Positions 53,860 to 63,691 of a DNA stretch of 64,000 nucleotides are shown here, piece by piece. Both the position numbers and the translations under genes were made by a program. How positions within the stretch are numbered: the stretch's first letter is position 1; each line of letters opens with the position of its first letter. The stretch is taken from assembly GCA_008694505.1 (NCBI GenBank), contig VZDJ01004330.1, forward strand, positions 288,019 through 352,018, read 5' to 3'. Under the pieces are notes generated by a model. It made no database searches and was not told the DNA's origin. It was given only the letters and a program-made list of their open reading frames with translations. The stretch comes from Cyanoderma ruficeps (lineage: Eukaryota; Chordata; Aves; Passeriformes; Timaliidae).

Positions 53860-54926
53860 TGAGGATATTAATAGATCTCAGAGGGCTTGGCTATTAAGAT
53901 TGCATCCTTCTTGCACAAGCCAAATATTAATTTAATAAAAGAACCCAGTAAGATTTAACACTGGTGCATTTGAAGACATTTCCCAAAGAATAATTATCGT
54001 GCTGGATGCTCAGGCAGGTTTCACCATTCTGTGGAGGCGGACAGTTCATCGACAGAAGGGAAGTTTTGTTTTAAAAGGAGCCTCAGTAAATGTTCACATT
54101 TGTCTCATTTCCAATCCGTTAGAATAATGAAACACCTTACACAGAGAGATTTATTTTGTTTTTAAATGCTAAATCATTCCTGCACACAATGCATAAATAT
54201 CAGACCTCTCAAACAGTTCTTTGGGGATTTGGTTTATATTATTACTATTAAACATGAAGCAGAAATTGAGAAGCAGGTAAGTGTGATGCAGAGTTGTGGG
54301 TTTGTTTGTTTTTTTTTGATTCCTCCTGTCCTTTAAATAAGACTGCAAAACCCACCTGAACTATGGGGGTCTCAAGTAGAAATTCTCACCAAATACAGAA
54401 ATCACATGTGAGCATGTTACAGGAACAGGATAGGAAAGAAAGGGAGAATAAGTTACTGTGCTCCATCCACTTCTCCATGTTGTGACTGGTGTAGAGCACT
54501 TCAAAGGTTTTCCATAAACTCAGGGATTAGTGCAATTAGGTCAAAATTTCTCAATAATGAAGAAGGAACAAAGCTGTTGACAAATGACTCCGAAGAACTT
54601 GGCCAGCAATGAAAAAAGAAAATAGAAACAAGCCCAAGCTTGTTATTTTTAGTGCTTTGGGGTAGTTGAAATCAGTGTCCTGGTACTGGAGGTGTGGGGG
54701 ACCTGACTGGGCAGGACTTGGAGCTGACTCTACCCAAGACAGGATCCAGGACCATAAAACACAGGCGCGAAGAGCAGGGACTAAGGCCCTGCCTGGGGAG
54801 GCATCTCCAGAGGAACCCAAGTGCAAGTGGCATTTTAGGACATCTGTAGCAGATTTTCTGAGAGAAAGAGGGCACGATCTGTATTTAGAATAAGATATTG
54901 AACTACCCAGCTGAGACCTACCTGGC
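53860..54926. other. Flank left of element A, nothing recognised
   Basis: There is no gene or clear repeat. The right part (from about 54660) may still belong to the 5' end of element A's LTR if the LTR is longer than I infer. Confidence 0.4.
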
Positions 54927-54955
54927 TGAAGCTTGGCCTTGAGGACCTGAGGCCT

Positions 54956-55289
54956 TGAAGCCTGTTGCGCAGTTAAAATTACTTGTGGCACAGCAGAAAT
55001 TAGATGTTAAGGTATTATTGTTAGATAGTGAGTTTTCTAGAGGTCACTGAGTGCAATAATTAGTGGGCACGCTTTAGCCACCTTAAGAATAAGTTAAACA
55101 GTGTGTGTTTACATTTTTCTCTGTGCTGTATGCCAATGAAAGTGTCGCCTTAACTATAAACTATATAGAACTGTATATAACCTGCCATCTTAAGCAGAAT
55201 AAATGGAGAACATGTGATTAACCATATTGGTCGGACCTGCATTGCTCTCGGCTCAACCTCTCATTATTTTTAGGGGTTTCCCTGCTTCA
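54956..55289 (+). mobile_element. 5' LTR of element A (betaretrovirus-like)
   Basis: The right end is fixed by CTTCA just before the primer site. The left end is placed at TGAAGCCTGTTG because TGAAGC mirrors the terminal GCTTCA; TGAAGCTTGG at 54927 is an alternative. The LTR has a CTGTATATAACC TATA element near 55170, GAATAAATGG polyadenylation signal near 55197, and a GT/T-rich U5 end. No second LTR copy is found in the window, so neither the start nor a target duplication can be confirmed. Confidence 0.65.
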
Positions 55290-55292
55290 TTC

Positions 55293-55313
55293 TGGCGCCT
55301 GTGAACAGGGACC
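55293..55313 (+). promoter_or_regulatory. Primer binding site, tRNA-Lys-like
   Basis: TGGCGCCTGTGAACAGGGAC starts three bases after the LTR's CA end. It matches the known lysine-tRNA primer site of betaretroviruses and lentiviruses at both ends, with two extra bases in the middle. It would have primed minus-strand DNA synthesis; the middle insertion may be decay. Confidence 0.75.
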
Positions 55314-55317
55314 CTAC

Positions 55318-55496
55318 GCCTAAACGCAGATTGCTTAAATGCAGATTTATGTCTGGACCCAGGACTTTCGCCTCAACGCGGTTGTCTGATGCAGAGCTGC
55401 AGATTTGAACCCTGCAGTGGATCTGGATTTGCCTAAACGCGGTTGTTTGATGCATCAGCTACATTTAAATACGGAACGGCTCATTTAAATACGGGA
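55318..55496 (+). repeat. Repeated motifs in element A leader
   Basis: GCCTMAACGCGGTTGTYTGA occurs at 55370-55389 and 55431-55450, with the partial form GCCTAAACGCAG at 55318-55329. CATTTAAATACGG is repeated at 55462-55474 and 55482-55494. The untranslated leader between primer site and gag is thus built from short direct repeats. A packaging or dimerisation role is possible but not shown. Confidence 0.75.
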
Positions 55497-55659
55497 CTGA
55501 AAGACTCCACTTGGTTTGCGACCCTAAAAAAGACAGAACCGTGACATAGAGCAGAGAGGTTGACGCTATGGCGATCCTCTGTCTCGAGCAAAGAGCGACA
55601 GCGCCACCCCGTGGGATAAGGTAAGCCGCTGTGGGGTACGGAGACACTCAGAACTAATC

Positions 55660-57363
55660 ATGGATGCCAACATGAGCGTGGCAGTGCGGCTGCTTTTGAA
55701 TATTCTCTCTAAGAGAGGTGAAAGAGTGAAGGAAAGTGATCTAGAACAGTTAGTCCTGTGAGCCAAAAATAAAGGGAAATTACATAAGCCGTCCTTGGTG
55801 TTTAGTGCCACAGAATGGCAAGACCTTAGAGATCTTTTGTGGGATGCTGTGATTTCCGGTGGGAAAGATGGTAAAGTCGCTCAGGAGCTGGGTGCCACTT
55901 GGAAAAAAGGTTTTACATACCTTGCAAGCTGTTTCCCCTGAGAAAAAGGCAGCTGAAGCAGCCATCCAGGCTCTGGAAGGAGTGGGGGAGGAAACGAGAG
56001 AAATACAAAGCCAAAAGCCTTCCAAAGTTGCGAAATTTTTCGGCGTCTGTACGCGCCCGAAGAGGGGTGTTTCTGCCTCAGTCAGCCCGACCCCGCAGGA
56101 TGTCCTCGATCATGTGATTCAGGCGGAGGAAGTGTCTCCGTCACTGCCGAGCAAGACTGAGAGCAAACAGGAAATAGCACAGCTGCCCGACTCTGGGGAT
56201 GTGGTGAAAGACGAGGAGGCAGGCAGAGCTGAGGGCGGAGCAAGGCTGGCCCAGGTGATGCGGCAGGGAGGCGGAACGCGGGGGGAGCCAACCAGACGCA
56301 TGCGTTGAAGTGGCACAGAGCGAGACGGGGTGCTCTCTCCCTCCTGCAGGGGAGTAGCGGGCCCCACCGCACATGACATCAGTGGCGGCAGAGGCTGCAG
56401 GTACAGAGATACCGGCATGGTCACACAGCACCCCGGCAGCTGGGTTCCCCCTCCCCTCCGGCTCCATCTCTGACTCAGATACCTCATATATTGATACACC
56501 CGCTTCTGCATCTCGCGGCAAACAGCAGGCACACAAGAAAGCACAATGTACAATTTCACAACAAGTACACCATTCAGATAAAATGCAACAAATAATTACA
56601 AAGCTTGCTGAGTTGACACATCACCAAGATAAAATAGAAAAACAAACAGCAATTCCACCAGATATGCTGACAGGGCATGGACCATATGCCACATCCAAGG
56701 TGCAGCTCACCTATTCTATTGAAATACATCAGCTGGCTCAATCATTAGCTCATAAACCTTTGCTGTTGGTCCTGGACAAGAAAAAGCCAGCACCTTACTC
56801 TACTATAAAACAAGGAGCCACTGAACCTTATGGACAATTTATAGACAGATTAGCAGCTGTTTTGAAGGATGCCTCAGATATACCATCAGAAGTTCAAGAA
56901 CACGTTTCGCTCCTTGGCTTTCAAAAATGACAATTCATGTACCAGAACCATCCTGGCCACGCTTCCTCAAGGTAGCCCGGTGGATGAAATGTTAGTAAGA
57001 GCCACTCATGCTGAACAGAACAGTCAGACTGCAGCGTTCAGGGCAGCCATGCATGATGTGATGCAACAGCAGGGACACATCATTGCAGCTGCCTTGTCAA
57101 ATGACAAAAACAAGAACTCCAGACACAACAACAAGATTCCACGTCCTCGCAAACCAACTAACATCATCTGCTTCAAATGTGGTGAGATAGGCCATTTTAA
57201 ACAAGCCTGTCAAAAATCAGTGTGGTGTCACAAATGCAACGTTGACACCCATGACACTGAAGCTTGTCATAAATTGGGAAACTTCAAACTCAGCGCACTG
57301 AGGCACTGCACGAAGACACAAGTCAATGCCCTGACCCAGAAGATCCCAAAACCAGCTTTTTAA
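55660..57363 (+). pseudogene. gag: Element A gag (degenerate)
   Basis: An old retroviral gag in pieces. It opens at the ATG at 55660 with a matrix-like helical stretch and meets an in-frame TGA at 55759-55761. The matrix frame then shifts near an A6 run (55901-55906) into an acidic linker frame that ends at 56308. A further frame from 56373 holds the end of capsid with the major homology region (QGATEPYGQFIDRL, about 56811-56860). Another shift near 56900-56930 leads to the nucleocapsid with two CX2CX4HX4C zinc knuckles (CFKCGEIGHFKQAC and CHKCNVDTHDTEAC, about 57172-57290), ending at TAA 57361-57363. The N-terminal half of capsid seems missing before the homology region. Two zinc knuckles plus a dUTPase in the next gene indicate a betaretrovirus-like ERVK. 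It cannot encode an intact Gag. Confidence 0.9.
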
Positions 57364-58010
57364 TCAATAACAAGCCCGCCACCTGGGGAAGCCTTGGCGT
57401 GGATGTCGCAACAGCTACGGAAGTCACTTTACAAGACAAAGAAGTTATGCTGATTCCTACCAATGTATGTGGCCCAATGTACCACATCAATTCTCTCATT
57501 GGAGGTTTGCTCCTTGGAAGATCCTCCATGAGCAAACAAAGTGTGATCATGATCCCAGAGCTCATTGATGCAGATTTCACCGGACAAGTAAAAATATTAG
57601 CTTATGCCCTGCAACCGCCTGTGACAATTCCAAAAGGCAGCAAAATTGCTCAAATTGTGGCTCTTGAAAATTTTTTGCCACATCGCCAACATCCAAGAGA
57701 GCCAACTGAGGTGCAAAGAAAGGATGGAGGTTTTGGACCCACTGGCCATGATGTCTTCTTTACCATAGAGTTGAATGATCGCCCATTTAAAACAGTACAA
57801 TTACAGCATGGTTCCCATCACATTACACTAAGTCTACTTCTTGACACAGGGTTGGGCGTTTCTATAATGAACCGATTGTGTTGGCCTCCCAACAGGCCTT
57901 TACAGGCTCCAAGCAATCACATTATCGGAGTAGGCGAGATGAAAATTCCTTCAATAAGCACAGATCCCATCCACATCACCTTTGAAGACACTCAAGTTAT
58001 CCTGACTTGA
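57300..58010 (+). pseudogene. pro: Element A pro: dUTPase and protease domains
   Basis: This frame overlaps the 3' end of gag in a different frame, as in betaretroviruses where pro is reached by ribosomal frameshifting. The first part is a dUTPase: GVDVATATEV (motif 1), LLLGRSSMSKQ (motif 2), DADFTGQVK (motif 3, with Phe where most dUTPases have the base-stacking Tyr), IPKGSKIAQIV (motif 4). It continues without a stop into an aspartic protease with the catalytic LLLDTG triad followed by LGVSI, and a flap-like IIGVGEM. The residue pair after DTG differs from the usual Ala-Asp, so activity is doubtful. The frame is open for over 200 codons and ends at TGA 58008-58010, before the expected processing site into pol. 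Confidence 0.85.
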
Positions 58011-59064
58011 CCATACATCATGACTTTGGCTGCCAAGCTTCCAGGACTGCTAGGCAGAGATGTATTGTCTCAGCTTGGCTTGGTTTTGACCACTGACCAG
58101 CATTTTTCTTGATGGCCACTGCAGAGCAGCCACCCATTTCAAAAATCACCTGGTTGACTGATATCCCTGTATGGGTTGAGCAGTGGCCCATGACTGTAAA
58201 AAGGCTGTGAATAGCAGAACAACTAATTCAGGAACTTGATGCTGGACACATTTGACCCTCTGTAAGTCCTTGGAACATTCCTATTTTTGTTATACCAAAG
58301 AAATCAGAGAAGTGGAGACTGTTGCACGATTTACGAAAAGTTAATGCACAGATGCAAGCCATGGGTGTCTTGCAACCTGGCCTGCCAGCGCCAACCATGA
58401 TACCACAAGAGTGGAGCATCGTTGTCATTGATCTGAAAGACTGTTTTTTCACCATTCCACTCCACCCACAAGACACTCAACACTTTGTTTTCACTGTTCC
58501 ATCAGTCAACAGAGCTGCCCCAACAAAAAGGTATGAATGAGTGGTTCTACCCCAGGGCATGCGAAATTCTCCAAGCATGTGTCAATTGTTTGTTGACTGA
58601 GCCTTGCGACCAATTTGTCAGCACTTTTCCAGCGCAATCATTTATCATTACATAGATGACATTCTTATTGCCACCAAACAACCATTGGCAAAACTAAATT
58701 ACACTAGCTAATTTCACAATCAGAGAATCATAGACTGACAGTTGCTCCAGAAAAAATACAGCGATCAGCTCCCTGGAAATATTTAAGCTGGCTGATCACA
58801 GATGTGCAAATCCGTCCTCAGAAATTTACATTACATGACAACATTTCCACCTTGCATGATGCTCAGAAACTTTTTGGAGACCTGCAATAGGTTCATTCAA
58901 TTGTAAAAATCAACAACGATGATTTACTACAATTTTTGCCATGGTTTCAAGGCACTGATGCCAACAGCCCTCGGGTTTGTACCCCTGAACAATAAAACGC
59001 CTTCATACAGCTATCAGAAAAGCTGCAACATGGTTGGAGTGCTTGTCATGTACAGCATCTTCCG
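58011..59064 (+). pseudogene. pol: Element A pol: reverse transcriptase, broken
   Basis: Reverse transcriptase remains can be followed with several stops and frame changes. Visible are a [17 protein letters not shown] stretch (about 58300-58345), the [15 protein letters not shown] palm motif (about 58428-58470), a TGA stop at 58538-58540, and the catalytic YIDD (58649-58660) followed by ILIATKQ. Several in-frame stops are TGA. YIDD with Ile at the variable position is found in some class II elements, YMDD being commoner. The thumb continues in the next open frame. It is non-functional. Confidence 0.85.
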
Positions 59065-59709
59065 TTGTCGCTTTTCCTTTCCAACGCTGAAGCCTGCCCA
59101 CTTGCCATTGTGTTTCAATGGCAAAAGAAAAAGGGGGAGAACCGATCCGACAAGGAATTTGACTCAGCAGCAATCATGCTTGAATGGGTGTTTTTACCCG
59201 TTCAACCAAAGTGTCGTGTTATGAGCAGAACAGATGCTTTTGCTGCATTGATACGAAAAGGCAGAGACAGAATTGTTGAAATAGACGGGAAAGAACCAGC
59301 AGATATCAGTGTTCCCGTGAAAGATGAGGACTTGGACTGGCTGTTGAGACATTCTGTTGCATTGCAAGAAGCGTTGTTAGGTTTTGAAGGTGTGGTTCAC
59401 AACGAGCAGCCAAAAGGCCCGCTGTGGCATCTGATCACGCATCACCGGTGGTTGGAAAGGCCTTTGTGCTCATTGAAGCTGGTGGAAGGCAGAACACTGT
59501 TTACGGATGCTGGCCGGAAAACAAGAAAGGCTGTGTGTGTTTGGCAGCAACAAAGAGAATGGTTACAGCATTTAATACAGGGTAAAGCAGGAGACAGTCT
59601 GCAAACCCTGGAATTGCAAGGCGTGTGTTGGGCCTTGCAAACCTGGAACAAAGAACCACTCAACGTCATTTCCAACTCTGTACATGGTCGGAGTTGTGCA
59701 GAAGAATGA
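59065..59709 (+). pseudogene. pol: Element A pol: connection and RNase H, frame-shifted
   Basis: An open frame of about 214 codons holds the end of reverse transcriptase (connection region, W-rich) and most of RNase H: TLFTDAG (first catalytic Asp, about 59500), LELQGV (catalytic Glu), and NVISNSVHG where the third catalytic Asp is replaced by Asn. The frame ends in a TGA at 59707-59709. The RNase H tail (HIRSHQRN...GESNARADAAV) continues in another frame from about 59690, so a frameshift splits the domain. It cannot give an active RNase H. Confidence 0.85.
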
Positions 59710-60802
59710 AGATGCACTCATCAGGCAAACCCAGGATCAACACCTTGGAGAACTGTTCTTGCAGCTGCGAAGTGTGCTGAAACAGCGTCAGCATGTTTTC
59801 TGTGTCATGCACATTCGCAGTCATCAACGCAACAGTGCTTTAGGAGAAAGCAATGCACGAGCAGATGCTGCGGTTAGCTGTGTTGTCCATGCTCCCCCAC
59901 AGGACAAGTTTGAAAGGGCTCGCAACAGTCATGATACATTCCATCAAAATGCAAGAGCCCTGCACCGACAATTTCAGATTCCCCTGAATGATGCACAAGG
60001 AATTGGGCGTGCCTGCCCTCAATGTAGTCATCATGGGCCTGGCCTTGGGCTAGGCACAAACCCAAGGGGACTGAAAGGTTTAGAAATCTGGCAAATGGAT
60101 GTAACTCATGTTGCAGAGTTTGGAAGATTGAAATATGTCCATGTCACTGTAGATACCTATTCAAAGTTTATTTGGGCAACAGCACAAACAGGAGAAAAAG
60201 CTTTGCATGTAGAAAGACATTTGTCTGCTTGTTTTGCAGTTATGGGTCTGCCTGTGGAAATTAAAACCGACAATGGTCCAGCCTATGTCGGTCAACGGAA
60301 TGCTAGATTTATGCAGAAATGGGGGGTGAGACATAGTACAGGGCTCCCTCACTCTCCCACAGATCAAGCCATTGTGGAAAGAGCCAATTGTACCCTAAAG
60401 AAATACTTAGCAAAACAAAAGCAGCATGATGAAATTGATGTAGTTAGTCCATTGTCAAAGGTATTGTTTACTTTAAATTACTTGTGTTTAGCAAAAAGAA
60501 GAGAAGAACCTGTGGTCGTGATACATCATCACGCAGTAAAAGAAGGAAGACCGCAGGCAATTCCAGGACTTTACGTTTATCACAGAAACATGCGAACGGG
60601 TGAATGGCAGGGACCAAGTCAGGTGTTGCATAAAGGACATGGATATATGTGTGTGTCCACAGAGGCCGGACCTGTCTGGGTGCCGAATCGATTTACCCGT
60701 GCGTGTCCTCAAACAAGAATACCAATCGACAGTGATAACGACATTGATAACAATGACTTACCTGGAAAACCTTCTGACAATTCTGAAACTGATGAACATT
60801 AA
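59684..60802 (+). pseudogene. pol: Element A pol: RNase H tail and integrase (open frame)
   Basis: This is an uninterrupted frame of 372 codons. After the RNase H tail (about 59690-59880) comes integrase. It has an N-terminal HHCC zinc domain (HDTFHQNARALH...RACPQC, about 59930-60026) and a core with all three catalytic acids: Asp in QMDVTH (60098-60100), Asp in TDNGPAY (60269-60271) and Glu in IVERAN (60377-60379). The last two are exactly 35 residues apart. A C-terminal domain ends near GPVWVPNRFTRACP. The frame closes at TAA 60800-60802. No env frame follows. As part of a broken pol it cannot be expressed in the normal way, but the integrase region itself carries no stop, in contrast to the upstream reverse transcriptase. 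Confidence 0.9.
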
Positions 60803-60903
60803 CTTTATAGTTTGTAAAATAAGTAGATTGTTTAAGAATTTAATTATTATAAGTTGTAATTAGTGTTTAAGTAATAAGTCGTTATTTCCTTTGACAAAGA
60901 TAC
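60803..60903 (+). other. Residual sequence between elements A and B
   Basis: About 100 bp of AT-rich DNA lie between the integrase stop and the LTR of element B. I see no polypurine tract, env start or copy of A's LTR. If B inserted into A, the rest of A (env, 3' LTR) would lie beyond the right edge. Confidence 0.5.
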
Positions 60904-61207
60904 TGTTGCCCTGAGCTTTCTGTCTTTTTGTCTTTCCGTAGAACTTTCTCACACAGCTTCATGAAAACAATATCTATTCTTAGAATGTTTACATACTTCT
61001 CCTGTGAGAGAAGAAATGATTGATGGTGCTATTCACCATCCAGGTTGAAGAGGTGGCAACCTGTGTAGCCAATCTCTTGATCTCTGTACATATATATAAA
61101 AACTGGAGTCAGATTGAATTAAAGGAGGTGTTTTCCAAAACAGCTGTGGTGTGAGTTTCATTTCAGGGTTCCTGAAATTGGGACACGCCCAGCTTTGGCC
61201 TGCGACA
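60904..61207 (+). mobile_element. 5' LTR of element B, 304 bp
   Basis: The LTR begins TGTTGCCCTGAGC and ends TGCGACA two bases before a primer site. It contains the TATA element GTACATATATATAAAAAC (near 61086) and an ATTAAAGGAG variant polyadenylation region. It is homologous along its length to the solo LTR at 51951-52230, which has a 6-bp duplication. The short length and the tryptophan-type primer site that follows are alpharetrovirus-like. The six bases before it are AGATAC; the matching duplication would be beyond the window. Confidence 0.88.
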
Positions 61208-61288
61208 TCTGGTGACCCCGAATGTGTGAGGACAGCAGCCTGGGTCACATCTGGTGACCCCTGCCGTGTGAGAACTGCAGCCTGTGTG
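61205..61288 (+). repeat. 42-bp tandem duplication across the primer site
   Basis: 61205-61246 and 61247-61288 are two imperfect copies. Both have ACATCTGGTGACCCC, then a variable GAAT/TGCC part, GTGTGAG, and GCAGCCTG. The duplication spans the LTR end, the primer site and the first leader bases. Confidence 0.88.
61210..61221 (+). promoter_or_regulatory. Primer binding site, tRNA-Trp-like
   Basis: TGGTGACCCCGA starts two bases after the LTR end and matches the first twelve bases of the tryptophan-tRNA primer site known from avian sarcoma-leukosis viruses. The following bases diverge. A second imperfect copy (TGGTGACCC) lies 42 bp downstream at 61252. Confidence 0.82.
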
Positions 61289-61658
61289 TGCGGATGTTTC
61301 ACAGAGCTGTGCATCTGAAGGAAAGGGTAAGAAATTACTTCTTCCCTTATCAGAGATAGCGCTCTCGTGCTGGACCGTTGGTTTACGGTCCTGGAGAGGG
61401 AGGAATCCTCTGTTTCTGCAGAGGAGTTCGAGCTGTTGGGTTTTTTTTGCGAGGATTCGTAGTTTCCTCGGCAATGTTGATGTCGCTTTCTCTCTGTCAG
61501 AATGGGAGAACGTTGGAGACTGTTAACTTCAGGCCTGTGCCAGAGAGAACGATGGACATTTGTCGAAGCTGGGTCATACCTGGAAGTGGGTTGACGATCT
61601 CCTACGTGGCTCGCACTCCATTTCCAAGGTTCTGAGCCAAGAAGGCTCGGTTCTCATT

Positions 61659-61754
61659 TCCTCTCCCGAGCTCAGGGAGGAGAGGGAGGCTGACGGTCCC
61701 CCCAGCTCCTCTCCCGAGCTCAGGGAGGAGGGGGAGGCTGATGGCCCCCCCAGC
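61659..61754 (+). repeat. 48-bp tandem repeat within element B gag
   Basis: Two head-to-tail 48-bp units (61659-61706 and 61707-61754) differ at a few positions. The length is a multiple of three, so it repeats a 16-residue acidic, proline-containing peptide (SSPELREEREADGPPS and a variant) without changing frame. Confidence 0.92.
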
Positions 61755-63000
61755 GACAGTGGGCAAGGGCTGGAACCTGTGGCCACGCCCCTGCGGCGGT
61801 GCAACAGTGACGGCGCTCTGCCTGTGAGTGGCAAGACGACGCGGACCAATTTTGCGGGGGTGGAGGTCCCCAAGCGGGATCTCGCTGGTGTCAGCCCGCC
61901 GTGAGCGGGGAGTGAAGGCGCGTGGGGCTTGTGCGAGCCCTGAGGGGCCAGCACCGCCAGCATGCCTGGACCTGGGGCAGCAGCACTGGCGGCGCAGGAT
62001 TCGTGCGTCACCTCTCCCATCCCCTTGTGCCTTACCGGCATTGGCGTCTCCGGTCACGCACCTGGATTCCACGGGGAAAAGAGTGACAGCAGATTGTCCC
62101 CACTGCGGAATTTCTACCAATTATGCAGTGAAAAAGGACGGCGATCCGCCCAAAGAGCAAGGGGAGGAGGAATCGGTGCCCCGCTCTGCGCAGACCCAGC
62201 CGCACGTCGTGCACGATTCTGCGCACTCCAAGAAAACAGCTGAGAAGCCCTCTCCCTGGTGGGGGAGGGAGCCATCCGGAATTCGAGTTCGGGGGCCGGG
62301 AAAAGTTTCCTTCAGGGCTCTGCCGGAGCTGCCGCCCACTGCAGATGAGTGGCCAAGAGGGCGGAGGCGGGGGCGGGGCTCGGCATGCTTCCGAGTTGTG
62401 AGTCCCTCCCGTTCCCCCCCCCGTCCCCCCCCCCCCGATTCCTCCCACGACTCTCCCGGATCCTTGAAAGAGGAGCCTGGCACTGCTGCGAGCCTGCCGG
62501 ACATGCCCANCCCCCCCCGCAGTGAGATGGAGTGGAGCCGCCCGCTCAGCCGTTTCTAAGGAGGCGGCGGGGTCTTGCTCTGTGTTTGTTTTTAAGGGGA
62601 GGGATGGCGCAGCCGGGGACGGGCCGGTGTTCACCCATGGCAAAAGGTCCCGGTCAGATGGGTCCCCTTCAGCTGGCTGCTGGACACTGCCTCTGTGCGA
62701 GGTGATGGTTTGGCTGCAGGACCGCAGGCGATTTTGGGATGAGGTCTGGACCAAGACTGAAGCAGTCACTGGTCAGGGCTCGGCACGGCAGACCCTGCAC
62801 GGGAGAGATGGATCATCTAGCTCTGCAATTGCGGCGAGACGGGATCTCATTCCTGCCCCTGTGCTGTCTGAGCAGGATTCGAAGGACGATGGTGTCCCGA
62901 ACGGCAGTTTGAAAGCTTTCCCTGTAATCTGGGAAGCTGGTCGCAGAAAACATGCTAATTTGTCTTGGCAGGCAATGGTTGATCTCCGTGATAGGGTGGG

Positions 63001-63691
63001 TGTCTTGGTTTAGAAAGACAGGTATCTGCCAGGGAAACTGGGCTTCCCCTTAGAATAGAGGATGTAAACCCCTCACCCCCTGCCAAGTTCTAATTTTGCA
63101 ATTAACGGCTCTCAGGCAAAGATTTGGGAGTAGGAATAACAGCTTTTTACTAAGAATATAAGAATACAAATGTGGTAGAAAAGAAAAAAAAACAAAACCA
63201 CCCCACCAAACCAGCAAACAAACAAACAACAATTTTGGAAAGCCCTGACAGGATCAAAGCTACAACCTTGTTAGTCAGGGTGTCGGAAACAGTCCAAAAG
63301 TGAGTCCTCCTGGAATGGCAGGTATGGCTCCACTGAGGCAGAAATGATCCAGTAGCACAAAAGAAAGGGTCCTGAGGTGGTGAGAAGAGTCCAGCCTTCC
63401 TCCGGTAATCGGATGAAGCAAGACCCTGTGCTGGTTTAAAGTTCCAGCTTTATCCAGGTAAGAATGGCTGGCTCCTCCCAGTGGGTGGAGCATCTCACAA
63501 TAGGTATAATAGGATGTGGGTATGTGTTGGGAAAGGGAAACGGCTTGGGAAGAGTGTTAATGGCCCATTATGAAGAAAGATAAGAACAATGCTCTACCTG
63601 ATATTAACCATTGGGCCATTATCAAAAGGCACCCACCCCAAACTGTTTTTTTTCAGCAGATGAAATTGAATAGACATTATAACCCAGGACA
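63001..63691 (-). mobile_element. Solo LTR, ERVL-type, 691 bp, nested in gag
   Basis: The element begins TGTCTTGGTTTAG and ends AACCCAGGACA and is flanked by exact 5-bp duplications GTGGG (62996-63000 and 63692-63696). It shares blocks with the LTR at 53322-53854 (GGCTGGCTCCTCCC, GCATCTCACAAT, GGCCCATTA, CCCAGGACA). It interrupts element B's gag, so it is younger than B. Orientation is inferred from family likeness. Confidence 0.93.

Noticed and set aside
62121..62769. Long minus-strand frames over element B gag
   Set aside because: Shadows of GC-rich gag sequence; the plus strand has LTR, primer site and gag in the right order.
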